From the NCBI GenBank assembly GCA_004764695.1, contig SMSO01000035.1, forward strand, positions 1,796,001 through 1,860,000: a stretch of 64,000 nt of DNA, given 5' to 3'. This document shows, piece by piece, positions 40,094-48,982 of the stretch. The stretch's first letter is position 1, and the number at the start of each line of letters is the position of its first letter. A program made the translations under genes and the position numbers. The stretch is from Schizochytrium sp. TIO01. Its lineage: Eukaryota > Sar > Bigyra > Thraustochytrida > Thraustochytriidae. The notes beneath the pieces are model-generated. The model had not been told where the DNA came from. It made no database searches and worked only from the letters and a program-made list of their open reading frames with translations.

Positions 40094-40656
40094 CTGGCAT
40101 TCATCACATTGAAACATGCAGAATCAGGAACCGCATTAATCTAGCAATATATCTCCCATCGAAAAGGCGTTAACCCTTCCCATTACCTTGTTAATTTATT
40201 GCAGCGCAAAAAAGCAGTAATTTATTCTGCTTGCATTATCACAACCCTTAACTTTCGATTTGGCTTGATTAACCTAGTCCAAAGCTCTCAATGAGAATCT
40301 TAAAAACTCAATATATACTGCTTGAATGACTCTTATACATGTGCATTGTATTATCCTGTATGTTTGGGACTCCTTCGCCCATCAAGTAAACTACGCGGCA
40401 GCAGCATTGTCCTCACCACTTTTCTGATTCTCTCCTGATGATGATACTTTTATTTTAAAAAATGTTTTATATAGGCCTATATAGGAATTTAAAAATTAAG
40501 CTAAAAGAAAATACTAGGAAGTATTACCTACTATACCCGTATCAGCTTTTTCCTAGTATAGAAGAACTTGAAGGGAAAATAAAAGACCAAAAAGAAGGAG
40601 AGAGATCTTATTTCTTTTTATTTAAGGAGTAAAAAAAGAGAAAGTAAAAGAAATAT
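40094..40656. other. Intergenic between PNPOx paralogue 1 and tRNA-Ala
   Basis: AT-rich. Holds a perfect 16-bp palindrome TATATAGGCCTATATA (40468-40483) and a 10-bp inverted repeat ATACTAGGAA/TTCCTAGTAT (~40510 and ~40549). A run of seven A at 40631-40637 is the T-run downstream of the tRNA gene on the minus strand. Confidence 0.6.
40631..40637 (-). terminator. RNA polymerase III terminator (T7) of tRNA-Ala
   Basis: Seven consecutive T on the minus strand, 19 nt after the tRNA 3' end, as expected for Pol III termination. Confidence 0.6.
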
Positions 40657-40728
40657 TGGACACATCGAGGATTGAACTCAAGACTTTCTCAATGCAAATG
40701 AGACGTGCTACCACTGCACCATGCGCCC
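40657..40728 (-). tRNA. tRNA-Ala (anticodon UGC)
   Basis: 72 nt on the minus strand fold as a complete cloverleaf: acceptor GGGCGCA/TGTGTCC with G1-C72 and the alanine identity pair G3-U70; D arm GTGC..GCAC with GGT in the loop; anticodon stem TCTCA/TGAGA with loop TTTGCAT (anticodon TGC); variable AAGTC; T arm TTGAG/CTCGA with loop TTCAATC; discriminator A. CCA is not encoded and there is no intron. The A box (TGGTGCAGTGG) and B box (AGTTCAATCCT) are intact. It sits between the two PNPOx-like paralogues. Confidence 0.95.
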
Positions 40729-40994
40729 ACTGATATTTTTAAATGTACCATCACTAGTATATATAGTTTTGATAATCTGAAAAGAACACAGAATTGTATG
40801 ATGATAGGTTGGGAATTCAGCTTAGGCATTTGGCACGAGCATTTAACAACTTGAAGGTACCTACTTACCTACCACTTTGGAATTTACAAAATTTAAGATT
40901 AATCAAACCTTCAACGCGTAGATACTAAGGTGTACGGCGGGAGAAAGAGCAGTACGGAGTGGAAGAGGACTACATACAATATTGCTAAGTAAGA

Positions 40995-41834
40995 ATGGCA
41001 CGCACATTTGAGCCTCCGATTGCAGAAAATCAAGAATGTTGGGTTTTGAAGCAGCACATTTTCTTTGTGGCAACTGCTGCTCTTGCTAAGAGCAATCATG
41101 TGAATGTATCACCTAAAAGCGCGACCGGACTTCGTATCGTGGATGGTCATACCATTGGGTATTTGGACCTGGCTGGTTCAGGGGCAGAAACTGCGGCTCA
41201 TATCATGGAGAATGAAAGGCTTACATTTATGTTTGTTGCGCTCAGAGGAGCTCCCAGAATTATGCGGTTTTACGGTCGCGGGGAAGTCATCCCGCCGCAT
41301 GCGCTTTTTGGCGAACTACGATATGAAAAATTCCGCCAGGCGTGGGGGCTTGATTGCCCAGAGGCATGGGAAAATGTGACAGGCGCAAGGAGCATTATCC
41401 TCCTTCATATTGAAAAGTTTTCTGACTCGTGTGGATACTCCATTCCCATCTATGAGTACGTTAAAGAACGCAGTACCTATAATCAGGTTACTCAGCGGAT
41501 GGATGTTCAGGGTTTTACAAACCAAATCAATGCATTCTCCATCGACGGTCTCAAGAGCATCTCTCAGTTGGTTCATCAACAAACCCCGCCCTCAAGAAAC
41601 TTGTCGGAAGGCTACTATCTGGGCCCTCGTAACTGGCAAGAAAATTCAAGCAAGATCGCCCGACTCAAAGTTCGTATTCTTATGCTTTGGTCTAGTGGTT
41701 TGAACGGACGGGTGCGCGATTTTGTGCATCTTCTTCTAGGAGCACTCGGTCTTTGTATACTCCAGCGTCTTCTCAAGTTATCTTCCTTGACACCTCCATG
41801 CCCTGAGGCACTTCGCCGTAAGAATGCACTTTAA
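40995..41834 (+). CDS. PNPOx-like flavin-binding split-barrel protein, paralogue 2
   Basis: 279 residues. Same fold and order as the upstream copy: QHIFFVATAAL, HVNVSPKS, IGYLDLAGSGAETAAHIMEN, IMRFYGRGEVI, then the shared C-terminal half (DSCGYSIPIYEYVKERS; FSIDGLKSISQL; GYYLGPRNWQ; LMLWSSGLNGRVRDF) and a hydrophobic tail (HLLLGALGLCILQRLL). The two copies are clearly related along their whole length but differ at many positions, so the duplication is not recent. The N-terminal sequence differs most. Cofactor and substrate unknown; a membrane-tail-anchored oxidoreductase or flavin/heme-binding protein is a reasonable inference. Confidence 0.88.
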   Translation: MARTFEPPIAENQECWVLKQHIFFVATAALAKSNHVNVSPKSATGLRIVDGHTIGYLDLAGSGAETAAHIMENERLTFMFVALRGAPRIMRFYGRGEVIPPHALFGELRYEKFRQAWGLDCPEAWENVTGARSIILLHIEKFSDSCGYSIPIYEYVKERSTYNQVTQRMDVQGFTNQINAFSIDGLKSISQLVHQQTPPSRNLSEGYYLGPRNWQENSSKIARLKVRILMLWSSGLNGRVRDFVHLLLGALGLCILQRLLKLSSLTPPCPEALRRKNAL

Positions 41835-42059
41835 AAATATAAATCAAGTGTTACAACCATCTCATAATTTGTATAAATTTCACTCTAGAAAAGCAAAATG
41901 ATCAAGTATACTCTTAAACAGCGTCCAAACGGGCATACTTTGTGAAGTAATCATAAATGAAGGTTAATCGAATAGAAGAATGCAGATTAGGAAATAGATT
42001 ACTGATACACAAAGTTGTTATAGGCAAGGGCGTAAGTGGGCATTGATAATAGCCCAGAT

Positions 42060-44816
42060 TTATTCAAGGAGCTTGGCAACTCTTTCAAGAATTTCCTGTA
42101 AATGCGGATGGCTGCCTTCCATATTCTTGAGCGTCTGGCGAATTGTCTCAATTTGGTCTTGGGATTGCTCTAACATAATATCAGCTTCCTCACGCGAGAC
42201 TGGGGCATCTACAGCTGGAGCTTTTGCAAATTCTAAATACTTTGAAGCCAGTGCATGGGTTCGGTTGAGTGTTTCGATATTACGTTGCTTTTGATACAAA
42301 GCCTCGTTAATATCTCTCTTTTTTAATGTCAAGGCATCCTCAACCTCGGCAAACTGGTTGCTAGCTTTCTCAAGCTCAAGACTCATATTTTCCGAGTCTT
42401 GAAGACGCTCAGCAATGCCACGCTCGTACTCAAGACACTCCTGAGAGTATTGTTTTGCCTCCTTTCGCTCAATTTTAAGTTTCCGCTGTAGTTCAGCCTG
42501 GGTCATTTCTGCAATGGCCTCGTCGCTGCCAACTTTGGCTCGGCGAACGCCAGCAGGACGGCTTGCGCCTTTACGGCGGGTAGCAATAGTTTCGCGTTTC
42601 AAAATTGCCATCTCCATTTCTTTGATCATCTTCTCCTGCTCTCGGTGAAGGTTATTCAGACGAATTTTCATTCGATGGATCTCCTTTTCCATGGCCTTTA
42701 CTTCAGATTGGCCCACAGTCGGATCGAGAGCTTCCTGAGTCTCCTTTTCTAACTGAATCTTTTTCTCCCAAAGTTTGATTTGACGCTCAGATTCCATTAT
42801 CTCGTCCAGAAGCGTCTGCTTCTCCATTTTTGTACGTTCGATACGACCTTCTGCTTCAACAGACTGAGACTCCAGTTCCTTCAACTCATTGATAAACTCA
42901 GCTTGCATGATTTCATTTACATTGGCCAAGGCATCCTGCTTGTCCTTGTGTTCTGCAATCAGACCGTTCAACTTGTGCATATCATTGTGCATACGCTGGA
43001 TTCGATTTTCTAGATCTTTGAGCTCAGCACTTTGGGCATGAATTCGATTATCCAGACGTTTCTTCTTTTGCTGCAAGATTGTCTCGGTACTTGTGAGCTC
43101 ATGGACCGTAGTAGTCTCCTGCTCCATTTCGTTCACAACTTGCACAAACTCTGTTTGGATTTTCAGCCATGTTCGCTCGAGCTCGCGATTTTGTGTACTT
43201 AATGCAGCGCTTTCTTTGGAAAGGTTCTTAATTGTTGCTTCCAATGGACCCAGGCATTCAGGTTCATCTTGATTTGCCATCATGATCTCAAGTTTGCGGT
43301 TGAGACGATCCTTCACATACATTTTCTTTTCAATCTGATCATGACGCTGTCGAATCTCTAGCTTATATTTCTCGATCATTTTATCTTTCTCATCCAAATC
43401 TGCTGTCAGCTTGTCTACTTCTTCCTGCAGCTGATCTCCATGGGCTTGAGTGTTAAGCTTGTCAATTTTAATACGAGCAAGTTCATTTTCCGTAAGAGCT
43501 ACTTCCATTTCTTTTCCGTGCACCTCCTTCTGTAGCTTAGCTGCCTCACGAGCCAGATTCTTTGCAGCTTTGCTCATTGTTGTTCGCTCGTTAAGAAGGG
43601 TGGAGGTTTCTTCTTCAATACTATGACGCTGACGCTCAACAATATTATATTGTGCCTGCAAACTTTTGAGGTCTTTGTTGCATGCGGCAAGCATACCCTG
43701 GTACTTGCGAGACTCGGCATCTTGCTGTTCAAGACTTTTATTCAAAAGACTGAATTGGTCGCTAAGCTTTAGGTATGCCTTTTCAAACTTAACCAAAGAG
43801 TCTTCTACCTGTTTAAGCGCGTGCTCTTGTCGTACTTTCCGCTCTACAAGCTTTTCACTCTCGAATTGAACTTTGGAGGCTCGCACCTTGTATCCCTCGA
43901 TTTCTGCACGAACAGTTCGAATCTCTTCATTCTTTTCATGGATAGTACGTAGCATTGCTTCATGTGCCTCGTCACGCTTCTGCAAGGCAATGAGTGTACT
44001 ATTCCACTGCTGCATGACTTGCTTCTTTTCGAATTGTGTAGTTTGCATTTCCTTCCCGGCTTCGCGCAAGGTTACCTCTGCAGCACCAGTCTCCTGCTGC
44101 TGTGATTGTCGTTGTGCTTCAATCATAGCAATCTCTTCTTGAAGTTGCTTGATTTTATCAACTCTCGAGTCGATGTAAAGATCCTGCTCCTGCTTCTTCT
44201 TTTCAAGCTCTCCAACAGCCTCCTCGGTCTTGTGGGTTGCGCGTCGCATCACAGCAATTTCACCGCGTGTCTCCTCCAAGTAGGTCTCAACCTGTCGCAC
44301 TGCAGCTTTGACTGCATTTTCTTCTTGCTTTGCGTTCTTAAGCTTCTCTTCGGCAAGCTTTACCTCGCGGTCGCAAGTTTCTAAGACGCGGCGCCGCTCG
44401 CGAGACTCCTGTTCCGCATCAGCACGGTTTTGTGCACTCTCTGCTAGATCATTATGAGTGTCTTCTAGTTGCACTTGAAGTGATGCAAGTTGCTGCTGCA
44501 GTCCATAAAGCGTCACACCCAGCGTTTCGCGAGACTGCTGCGCCCTTTTCAGATCTTCATGAAGATCTGCAATTGCAAGTTCTTTTTCTTTGAGCTCGCT
44601 TACTTGCTGCTTACGCAGCATTTGCTGTACTGAGTCCAACATTGGCGTCTGGCCAATTGCGCGAACAGCCTCCTCGGCATCTTCACGAGTGGCAAAAGCT
44701 CCATGACGACCCTGCCCACTTTCACTTTCATCAACAGAGTCCTGTGGCATTCTATTGTCATCATCGATGGGGCCGTCGTCGGGCCCGACTTCGTATTCGA
44801 GTGAAGAGCTTGCCAT
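42060..44816 (-). CDS. CCDC40: CCDC40 (FAP172), axonemal 96-nm ruler coiled-coil protein
   Basis: 918 residues, coiled coil from ~60 to the end after an acidic polar N-terminus. The signature C-terminal region is close to animal CCDC40: QIKLWEKKIQLEKETQEALD, then GQSEVKAMEKEIHRMKIRLN and EQEKMIKEMEMAILKRETI, followed by the Arg/Lys-rich ATRRKG. With CCDC39 (FAP59), CCDC40 runs along doublet microtubules and sets the 96-nm repeat that positions radial spokes and inner dynein arms. Length is shorter than human (1142) but close to Chlamydomonas FAP172 in scale. It diverges from CCDC103 across a ~1-kb shared upstream region. Intact and intronless. Confidence 0.93.
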   Translation of the reverse strand: MASSSLEYEVGPDDGPIDDDNRMPQDSVDESESGQGRHGAFATREDAEEAVRAIGQTPMLDSVQQMLRKQQVSELKEKELAIADLHEDLKRAQQSRETLGVTLYGLQQQLASLQVQLEDTHNDLAESAQNRADAEQESRERRRVLETCDREVKLAEEKLKNAKQEENAVKAAVRQVETYLEETRGEIAVMRRATHKTEEAVGELEKKKQEQDLYIDSRVDKIKQLQEEIAMIEAQRQSQQQETGAAEVTLREAGKEMQTTQFEKKQVMQQWNSTLIALQKRDEAHEAMLRTIHEKNEEIRTVRAEIEGYKVRASKVQFESEKLVERKVRQEHALKQVEDSLVKFEKAYLKLSDQFSLLNKSLEQQDAESRKYQGMLAACNKDLKSLQAQYNIVERQRHSIEEETSTLLNERTTMSKAAKNLAREAAKLQKEVHGKEMEVALTENELARIKIDKLNTQAHGDQLQEEVDKLTADLDEKDKMIEKYKLEIRQRHDQIEKKMYVKDRLNRKLEIMMANQDEPECLGPLEATIKNLSKESAALSTQNRELERTWLKIQTEFVQVVNEMEQETTTVHELTSTETILQQKKKRLDNRIHAQSAELKDLENRIQRMHNDMHKLNGLIAEHKDKQDALANVNEIMQAEFINELKELESQSVEAEGRIERTKMEKQTLLDEIMESERQIKLWEKKIQLEKETQEALDPTVGQSEVKAMEKEIHRMKIRLNNLHREQEKMIKEMEMAILKRETIATRRKGASRPAGVRRAKVGSDEAIAEMTQAELQRKLKIERKEAKQYSQECLEYERGIAERLQDSENMSLELEKASNQFAEVEDALTLKKRDINEALYQKQRNIETLNRTHALASKYLEFAKAPAVDAPVSREEADIMLEQSQDQIETIRQTLKNMEGSHPHLQEILERVAKLLE

Positions 44817-45870
44817 TGTGTCGCTGCTTGTCCCTACTCAACTAGTATTGCTCGAGTGCAAGGCTCACCCAAGCCTCTCAGCACGTCGTAGACCACCTAA
44901 ACGGCTGTGTAATGCAGCTTTACAGAAAGTGAATATGAAGAACTTGCCAGGGTAGACCCAAACTTGAATTTTACAAACCAAGCACAAGCCTTAAAGTATG
45001 TAACAGGCTGACTGGTCAACCAGAGCGCGCCTCCGGCGCGTCAGTCGTCAACTCTTGCCTTTGCTTTATAAAAAACAATGCACAATCGCCCGGAGTTTCA
45101 CACGCTCGTTTTCCTTCTTTGACATTGAATGCGAGTTAGTTTATCAGGAAGAGGTGCGTATCCGTTGAACCACGTTGACATTAGAAGGGTGTGTACTACA
45201 AAGTTTTCACCCTCTTATCGAAATAATAAGTATCTCGAACATTTGTTATGAGGAGCGTAATACATAGCCCTGGTAGGGAGTATAAACATAGAATAAACTA
45301 AGCTACGCCATTACATATTCTGTATTTTGGCAGAAATATTTGCGGTCTAATCTTTTAATATTTGGCCTGTGAACACTGCTGGGTACGTACATCAACAATA
45401 TTTGGGAAGACTCTTAATTCACTAAACATTGCTTTTCTAAAAGTCTGTATGACTCAGCTAAGTTAACTAGGCTTACTCAACTCGCTAGAAATTATTGCTT
45501 CTTCAAGAATTCCGTCATAAGAACCAAACTTGTTATCACCTACATTATCTTCTTCTCTTATTGTTCTTATTACAAACACCCAAAAAAACGGCCACACCGC
45601 ACTTCTTTCTATTTTTAAAGTAGCATAATTAGAGGGAACATGGGGAACTGAATTCTGCAGAGCCCAAAACTAGTGACTTTGCTACTGTGACAGCAACAAC
45701 AATTGTGGACTGGAGAGCAGAATCGAAGACCAACTCGGCACCTCCTTGCGTTGAGAATATAGTGTTGAACTGGGTCACGCCCACACGCTTGGATAGCCTG
45801 TTCGAAGTACTGGGAGCATAAGGAGAAACCAAAGGTTTTGGCGAGGTTAGAGAAATTGGTCAACTGAAGA
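44817..45870. promoter_or_regulatory. Shared upstream region of the divergent CCDC40/CCDC103 pair
   Basis: 1.05 kb with no coding frame, flanked by the start codons of two motile-cilium genes. A bidirectional promoter is plausible. I see no clear X-box (RFX) palindrome by eye. A TTTATAAAAAAC word occurs near 45066. Confidence 0.4.
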
Positions 45871-46614
45871 ATGGAGCACGGCCTTGACGAGAAGGCGCTC
45901 CGGCGAGAGCTAGAAACCGCTGTAGAGGCCGATCAGAGACGGAAAGATGTAGACGAGATGAAAAAAAGATCAATCATGACCGCAAGAACCTACAGTGAGT
46001 TTCGCAACCTCGTGGCCTGTGCTCAGGACGGGCAGAAACCTGTTTCGCACAAGGAGATGGACTTCATCGGTAACCCAGGCAGGCCAGAGGGCTTCATGTA
46101 TAGCCACTTGCGCAAGTCAGATTGGAAGTCCAAATTCAAGTCATCTTCTGCAGCTCGAGGACTCCTAGAACGGCATAATGGAAAATCTGCCCCCGGTAAT
46201 TCTTCTTTGAACCGAGCAGAACCCACTAAGACACCGGGTTGCGAGCAAGACTTTGAGCGGTTCATGAGGCGTAAGGATATTATGGATAAACAAAGATGTG
46301 AAATATTACTAGATATGGACCTCGCTAAGGTATTTAGTGTAGGCGTGAACGACCTCGGAGGTTTGCTTAGTTGCTTTGCAAGCATACTGGAAGAGGGGGA
46401 GAGTGATAGTGGCAGTTCTGGCACGGCAGCATTGGACCGGGCCAAACTTTGTGAATTTCTTGTAAAATTAAGTCAGGTACCACGTTTCGATTTGGCTGTC
46501 GATTTTCTCGGTAAGAGAGAACGTGAGATAGTATCCAAGGTGGTGACCTTTGCTCAAATTGGCGCCAACCAAATTGACCTGGTTGCACTTTTCAAGCTTT
46601 CTCCTCCCTCTTAA
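45871..46614 (+). CDS. CCDC103: CCDC103/DNAAF19-like dynein arm attachment factor
   Basis: 247 residues. The N-terminal helix LDEKALRRELETAVEADQRR followed by ARTYSEFRNLVACA matches CCDC103 (pattern: hxFKALEKELQAALTADEKY ... SYEEFRGIVLA). The C-terminal half has the RPAP3_C-like part: DFERFMRRK, a helix ending FSVGVNDLGGLLSCFASIL, and KLCEFLVKLSQVPRFDLAVDFL. CCDC103 helps to assemble and attach outer dynein arms on axonemes. Length is close to human (242). It lies head to head with CCDC40. Intact, intronless, start by first ATG and family alignment. Confidence 0.88.
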   Translation: MEHGLDEKALRRELETAVEADQRRKDVDEMKKRSIMTARTYSEFRNLVACAQDGQKPVSHKEMDFIGNPGRPEGFMYSHLRKSDWKSKFKSSSAARGLLERHNGKSAPGNSSLNRAEPTKTPGCEQDFERFMRRKDIMDKQRCEILLDMDLAKVFSVGVNDLGGLLSCFASILEEGESDSGSSGTAALDRAKLCEFLVKLSQVPRFDLAVDFLGKREREIVSKVVTFAQIGANQIDLVALFKLSPPS

Positions 46615-46976
46615 GGGTCCAAAGACTTGCATTGCAAAGCGGATTCCTCAACTATATCCACTTCAAACATGTGTAGAGGTGTCTCCGTCTCTATGAGAAG
46701 CTCACAGCACGGGTCAAATAATGAAGCATGTAGAAGAGGTATTATCACCCTTCAATACTGATAGATAATTACATCATAAAGAATATAAAAGATGTACGCA
46801 TAGACTTGGCAAACAACAACACTGTCAGGAATAAACTTCATCCAAGATCCAAGCGCATGCTCTTGTGACACCTAATTTATGTCTCCGCACATAATAGGCT
46901 CGTACATATGATTCAGTCTGCTATGCACACAGGGTATTTCCAAGTTTGGAAGACGTAGTTTACTCGCTTGGAACAG
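46615..46976. other. Convergent 3' intergenic region
   Basis: Spacer between CCDC103 and the small membrane-protein gene. AATATAAAAG near 46782 is AT-rich. No frame of interest. Confidence 0.55.
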
Positions 46977-47300
46977 TTATATTGCTGTGAGGTCTCCATT
47001 GTGTACAGTTGCACTATTTTTAGCAGATCGATCCTCTACCATTTCATTCATAGCACTTCGCTGCTGTTGTTGCTGTTGGCGTTGTTTCTTGCGACGGTGA
47101 GCCACGAAAGCAAGCCCAATCATGATGATGACAATTACGATGAAGGCCGAAAGCCTCAACTTAGCAGCTGTTTCAGGATCATTAAGCTCAACCATTGTTG
47201 GAGATGCCGTCGGTAGTGGCGTAGGAGCCACACTAGGGCTGCTCGACGGTGCCAGCGTGGTTGTTGTTGTTGTTGTTGGTGCTGTCGTGGTGGAATCCAT
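46977..47300 (-). CDS. Small mucin-like single-pass membrane protein
   Basis: 107 residues. Residues 2-35 are almost only Thr, Ser, Pro and Ala (DSTTTAPTTTTTTTLAPSSS...), fit for O-glycosylation. A membrane helix is at ~50-67 (SAFIVIVIIMIGLAFVAH), followed by a basic stop-transfer sequence HRRKKQR and a Gln run, then a polar tail. There is no cleavable signal peptide, so the helix would act as a reverse signal-anchor with the Thr-rich part outside. Low-complexity proteins of this type are common and no family can be named. The upstream side has a 53-bp tandem duplication and an acceptor-like TTCTCTTTTTGTAAAG right before the ATG, so a leader intron is possible. Confidence 0.6.
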   Translation of the reverse strand: MDSTTTAPTTTTTTTLAPSSSPSVAPTPLPTASPTMVELNDPETAAKLRLSAFIVIVIIMIGLAFVAHRRKKQRQQQQQQRSAMNEMVEDRSAKNSATVHNGDLTAI

Positions 47301-47355
47301 GATCTTTACAAAAAGAGAAGATGTAGTGTCCGAGCTAGCGACAAGGGCCTCAAGA

Positions 47356-47461
47356 GATAAAGCTTACGCTTCAGAGAGTGCCACCTCGGCAACCCTGCTT
47401 TACTATACGATAAAGCTTGCGCTTCAGAGAGTGCCACCTCGGCAACCCTGCTTTACTATAC
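47356..47461. repeat. 53-bp tandem duplication, two copies
   Basis: Copies 47356-47408 and 47409-47461 are identical except for one base (AAGCTTACGCTT versus AAGCTTGCGCTT). The near identity points to a recent duplication. It lies 56-161 bp upstream of the minus-strand ATG at 47300, where promoter or leader is expected. The difference changes a GTAAGC donor-like word on the minus strand to GCAAGC. Confidence 0.95.
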
Positions 47462-47737
47462 GTGGTATTGGCCAGATCTAAGGTAAGGAGCAAGCGAGGG
47501 AAGTGCACTCAGAATCAAGTTTAAGAAGGTACGGATTGGTGTAGAAGTAGTATGTATTAGACGAGGAGCGCAGCCGATGAGGTCTGCTAAGTTTCCGACG
47601 ATCCTCGCACGCCAACCTGGGATCTGCAAGCCCAGAGCCCTTGTTTGCTAGAGAACTGTGACGTAAATACCTACGACCAGGCGTGATGATGTTCTATATG
47701 AGTATTAAGTAATTTCTTCAGAGACACAATATTTTTT

Positions 47738-48399
47738 TTATAACAAACCCGTGACAAACTTTCGGCGAAAAGGGAATACAATAAATAGTAAAAGAAACAC
47801 AAAGAGGAAAATACTGTCATCATTCCAGGTTTTTCCACATCTTTCTTTTCTTCTAAGTCCCCCAAAAGTTGATTCCCGACAGGCTTCAAAGAATGCTTCT
47901 CTTCTTCTCTTTTGATGAACCCAAGAGTTGCCGCGTGCAGCTTTTATTATAATATAGGGAGACCATTTTGGTGAAGGGCAATAATAAGGTGTAGTATTCG
48001 GTAGTCGGTAGATACGATGCTCCTAAGTAGCAAAGAAGGAAATGCGAGTCGCCTGTGAGAGCAAAGGAGGTATAACATACAGAAGGTGAAAGTAGAAAAT
48101 ACAGGCATAGTGTGCGTACTTGCGTTTCGTGTGGTGAGAGGATGGCTGCACGAGCTTCATTTTTGCTACTATTCAATGATGGACAGATGCAGAAAAGTGT
48201 AGCTAGTAGAATACCCTAAGAGACTCTATGAATCCGTTACGATTGTCCGCGTCAAGGCGAATGGACTTGCTTTTTTTCTCCGCTATTCTGCTTAGGTCTC
48301 AGAAGAAATCGACAGAGATGGAGAAAATAAATTGTATTTGGGGGAAATTATAGCAATCCTTCTTCTGACCAGGACTTCCACGCAATGGATAGTAAACAT
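47738..48399 (-). CDS. Candidate three-exon gene for a small two-helix membrane protein
   Basis: The terminal exon (48022 down to 47738, 95 codons with stop) has no ATG but follows an excellent acceptor (CATTTCCTTCTTTGCTACTTAG). The middle exon (48215-48120, exactly 32 codons, GILLATLFCICPSLNSS...SPHETQ) has acceptor GAGTCTCTTAG and donor CAA/GTACGC. Both junctions are phase 0. A first exon starting at ATG 48399 (MFTIHCVEVL) can join in phase through GTGGAA or GTCAGA, which are weak donors. The product would have an N-terminal hydrophobic segment (signal peptide or anchor) and a C-terminal helix (SIFLFVFLLLFIVFPFRRK). No family recognised. The last two exons are better supported than the first. 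Confidence 0.4.
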
Positions 48400-48982
48400 G
48401 TCCTTTTACAGGAAAATAAAGTCAAGAATGCAGCAGGTTGGCTTTCCTTTCTTGAATTCTCTAGGCATATGTTATGAGGGAAAGGAAGGTGCTCGCACGT
48501 CACGTTAATACGAATTGGCTGGTAGTTTATTAGTTCACAACTTAAAATATTACGTACGGATAAGAACGGATCATCGTTGTTTATCCAAAGAAAAAGCAAC
48601 ATGACATTGCTGAACGGCTCAGAGCTCATTAGAGTATGTATATATACCATGCCAAAGCGATGCATTAGTCCATTTACAGAGTGAAGAATCAAACTAAACG
48701 CCACTTAGAGCATTAGAGAATGAATTTTAAATATGCAACTTATTATATAGACATTGACACCAATATACAATGGAGTGTTCATGTAGTTCAATATATGTCT
48801 ATGTAGTGGTACTATCAATCTTTACGGGTACACTATATCTTTTGAGTGGCACGTGCTTGGTCTCAAGAAGCGAACAAACAGATTTGAAACAGAATAACTT
48901 CCACTTGGTGTGGCGCGGCAGAAGGGCATGCCAGCAAAGATAGTCGCCTAAGGCTTGGAGCCAAAAGTGACACATTCTTTGC
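48400..48982. other. Intergenic
   Basis: AT-rich upstream region between the candidate minus-strand gene and the + gene at 48983. Minus-strand frames are open here (48348-48704, no ATG at its start) without recognisable features. Confidence 0.45.

Noticed and set aside
40657-40728. Possibility that the tRNA-like sequence is a tRNA-derived SINE head or pseudogene
   Set aside because: All stems pair (with ordinary G-U wobbles), A and B boxes are intact, the alanine G3-U70 pair is present, a T7 terminator follows, and there is no poly-A or tail sequence as in a SINE.
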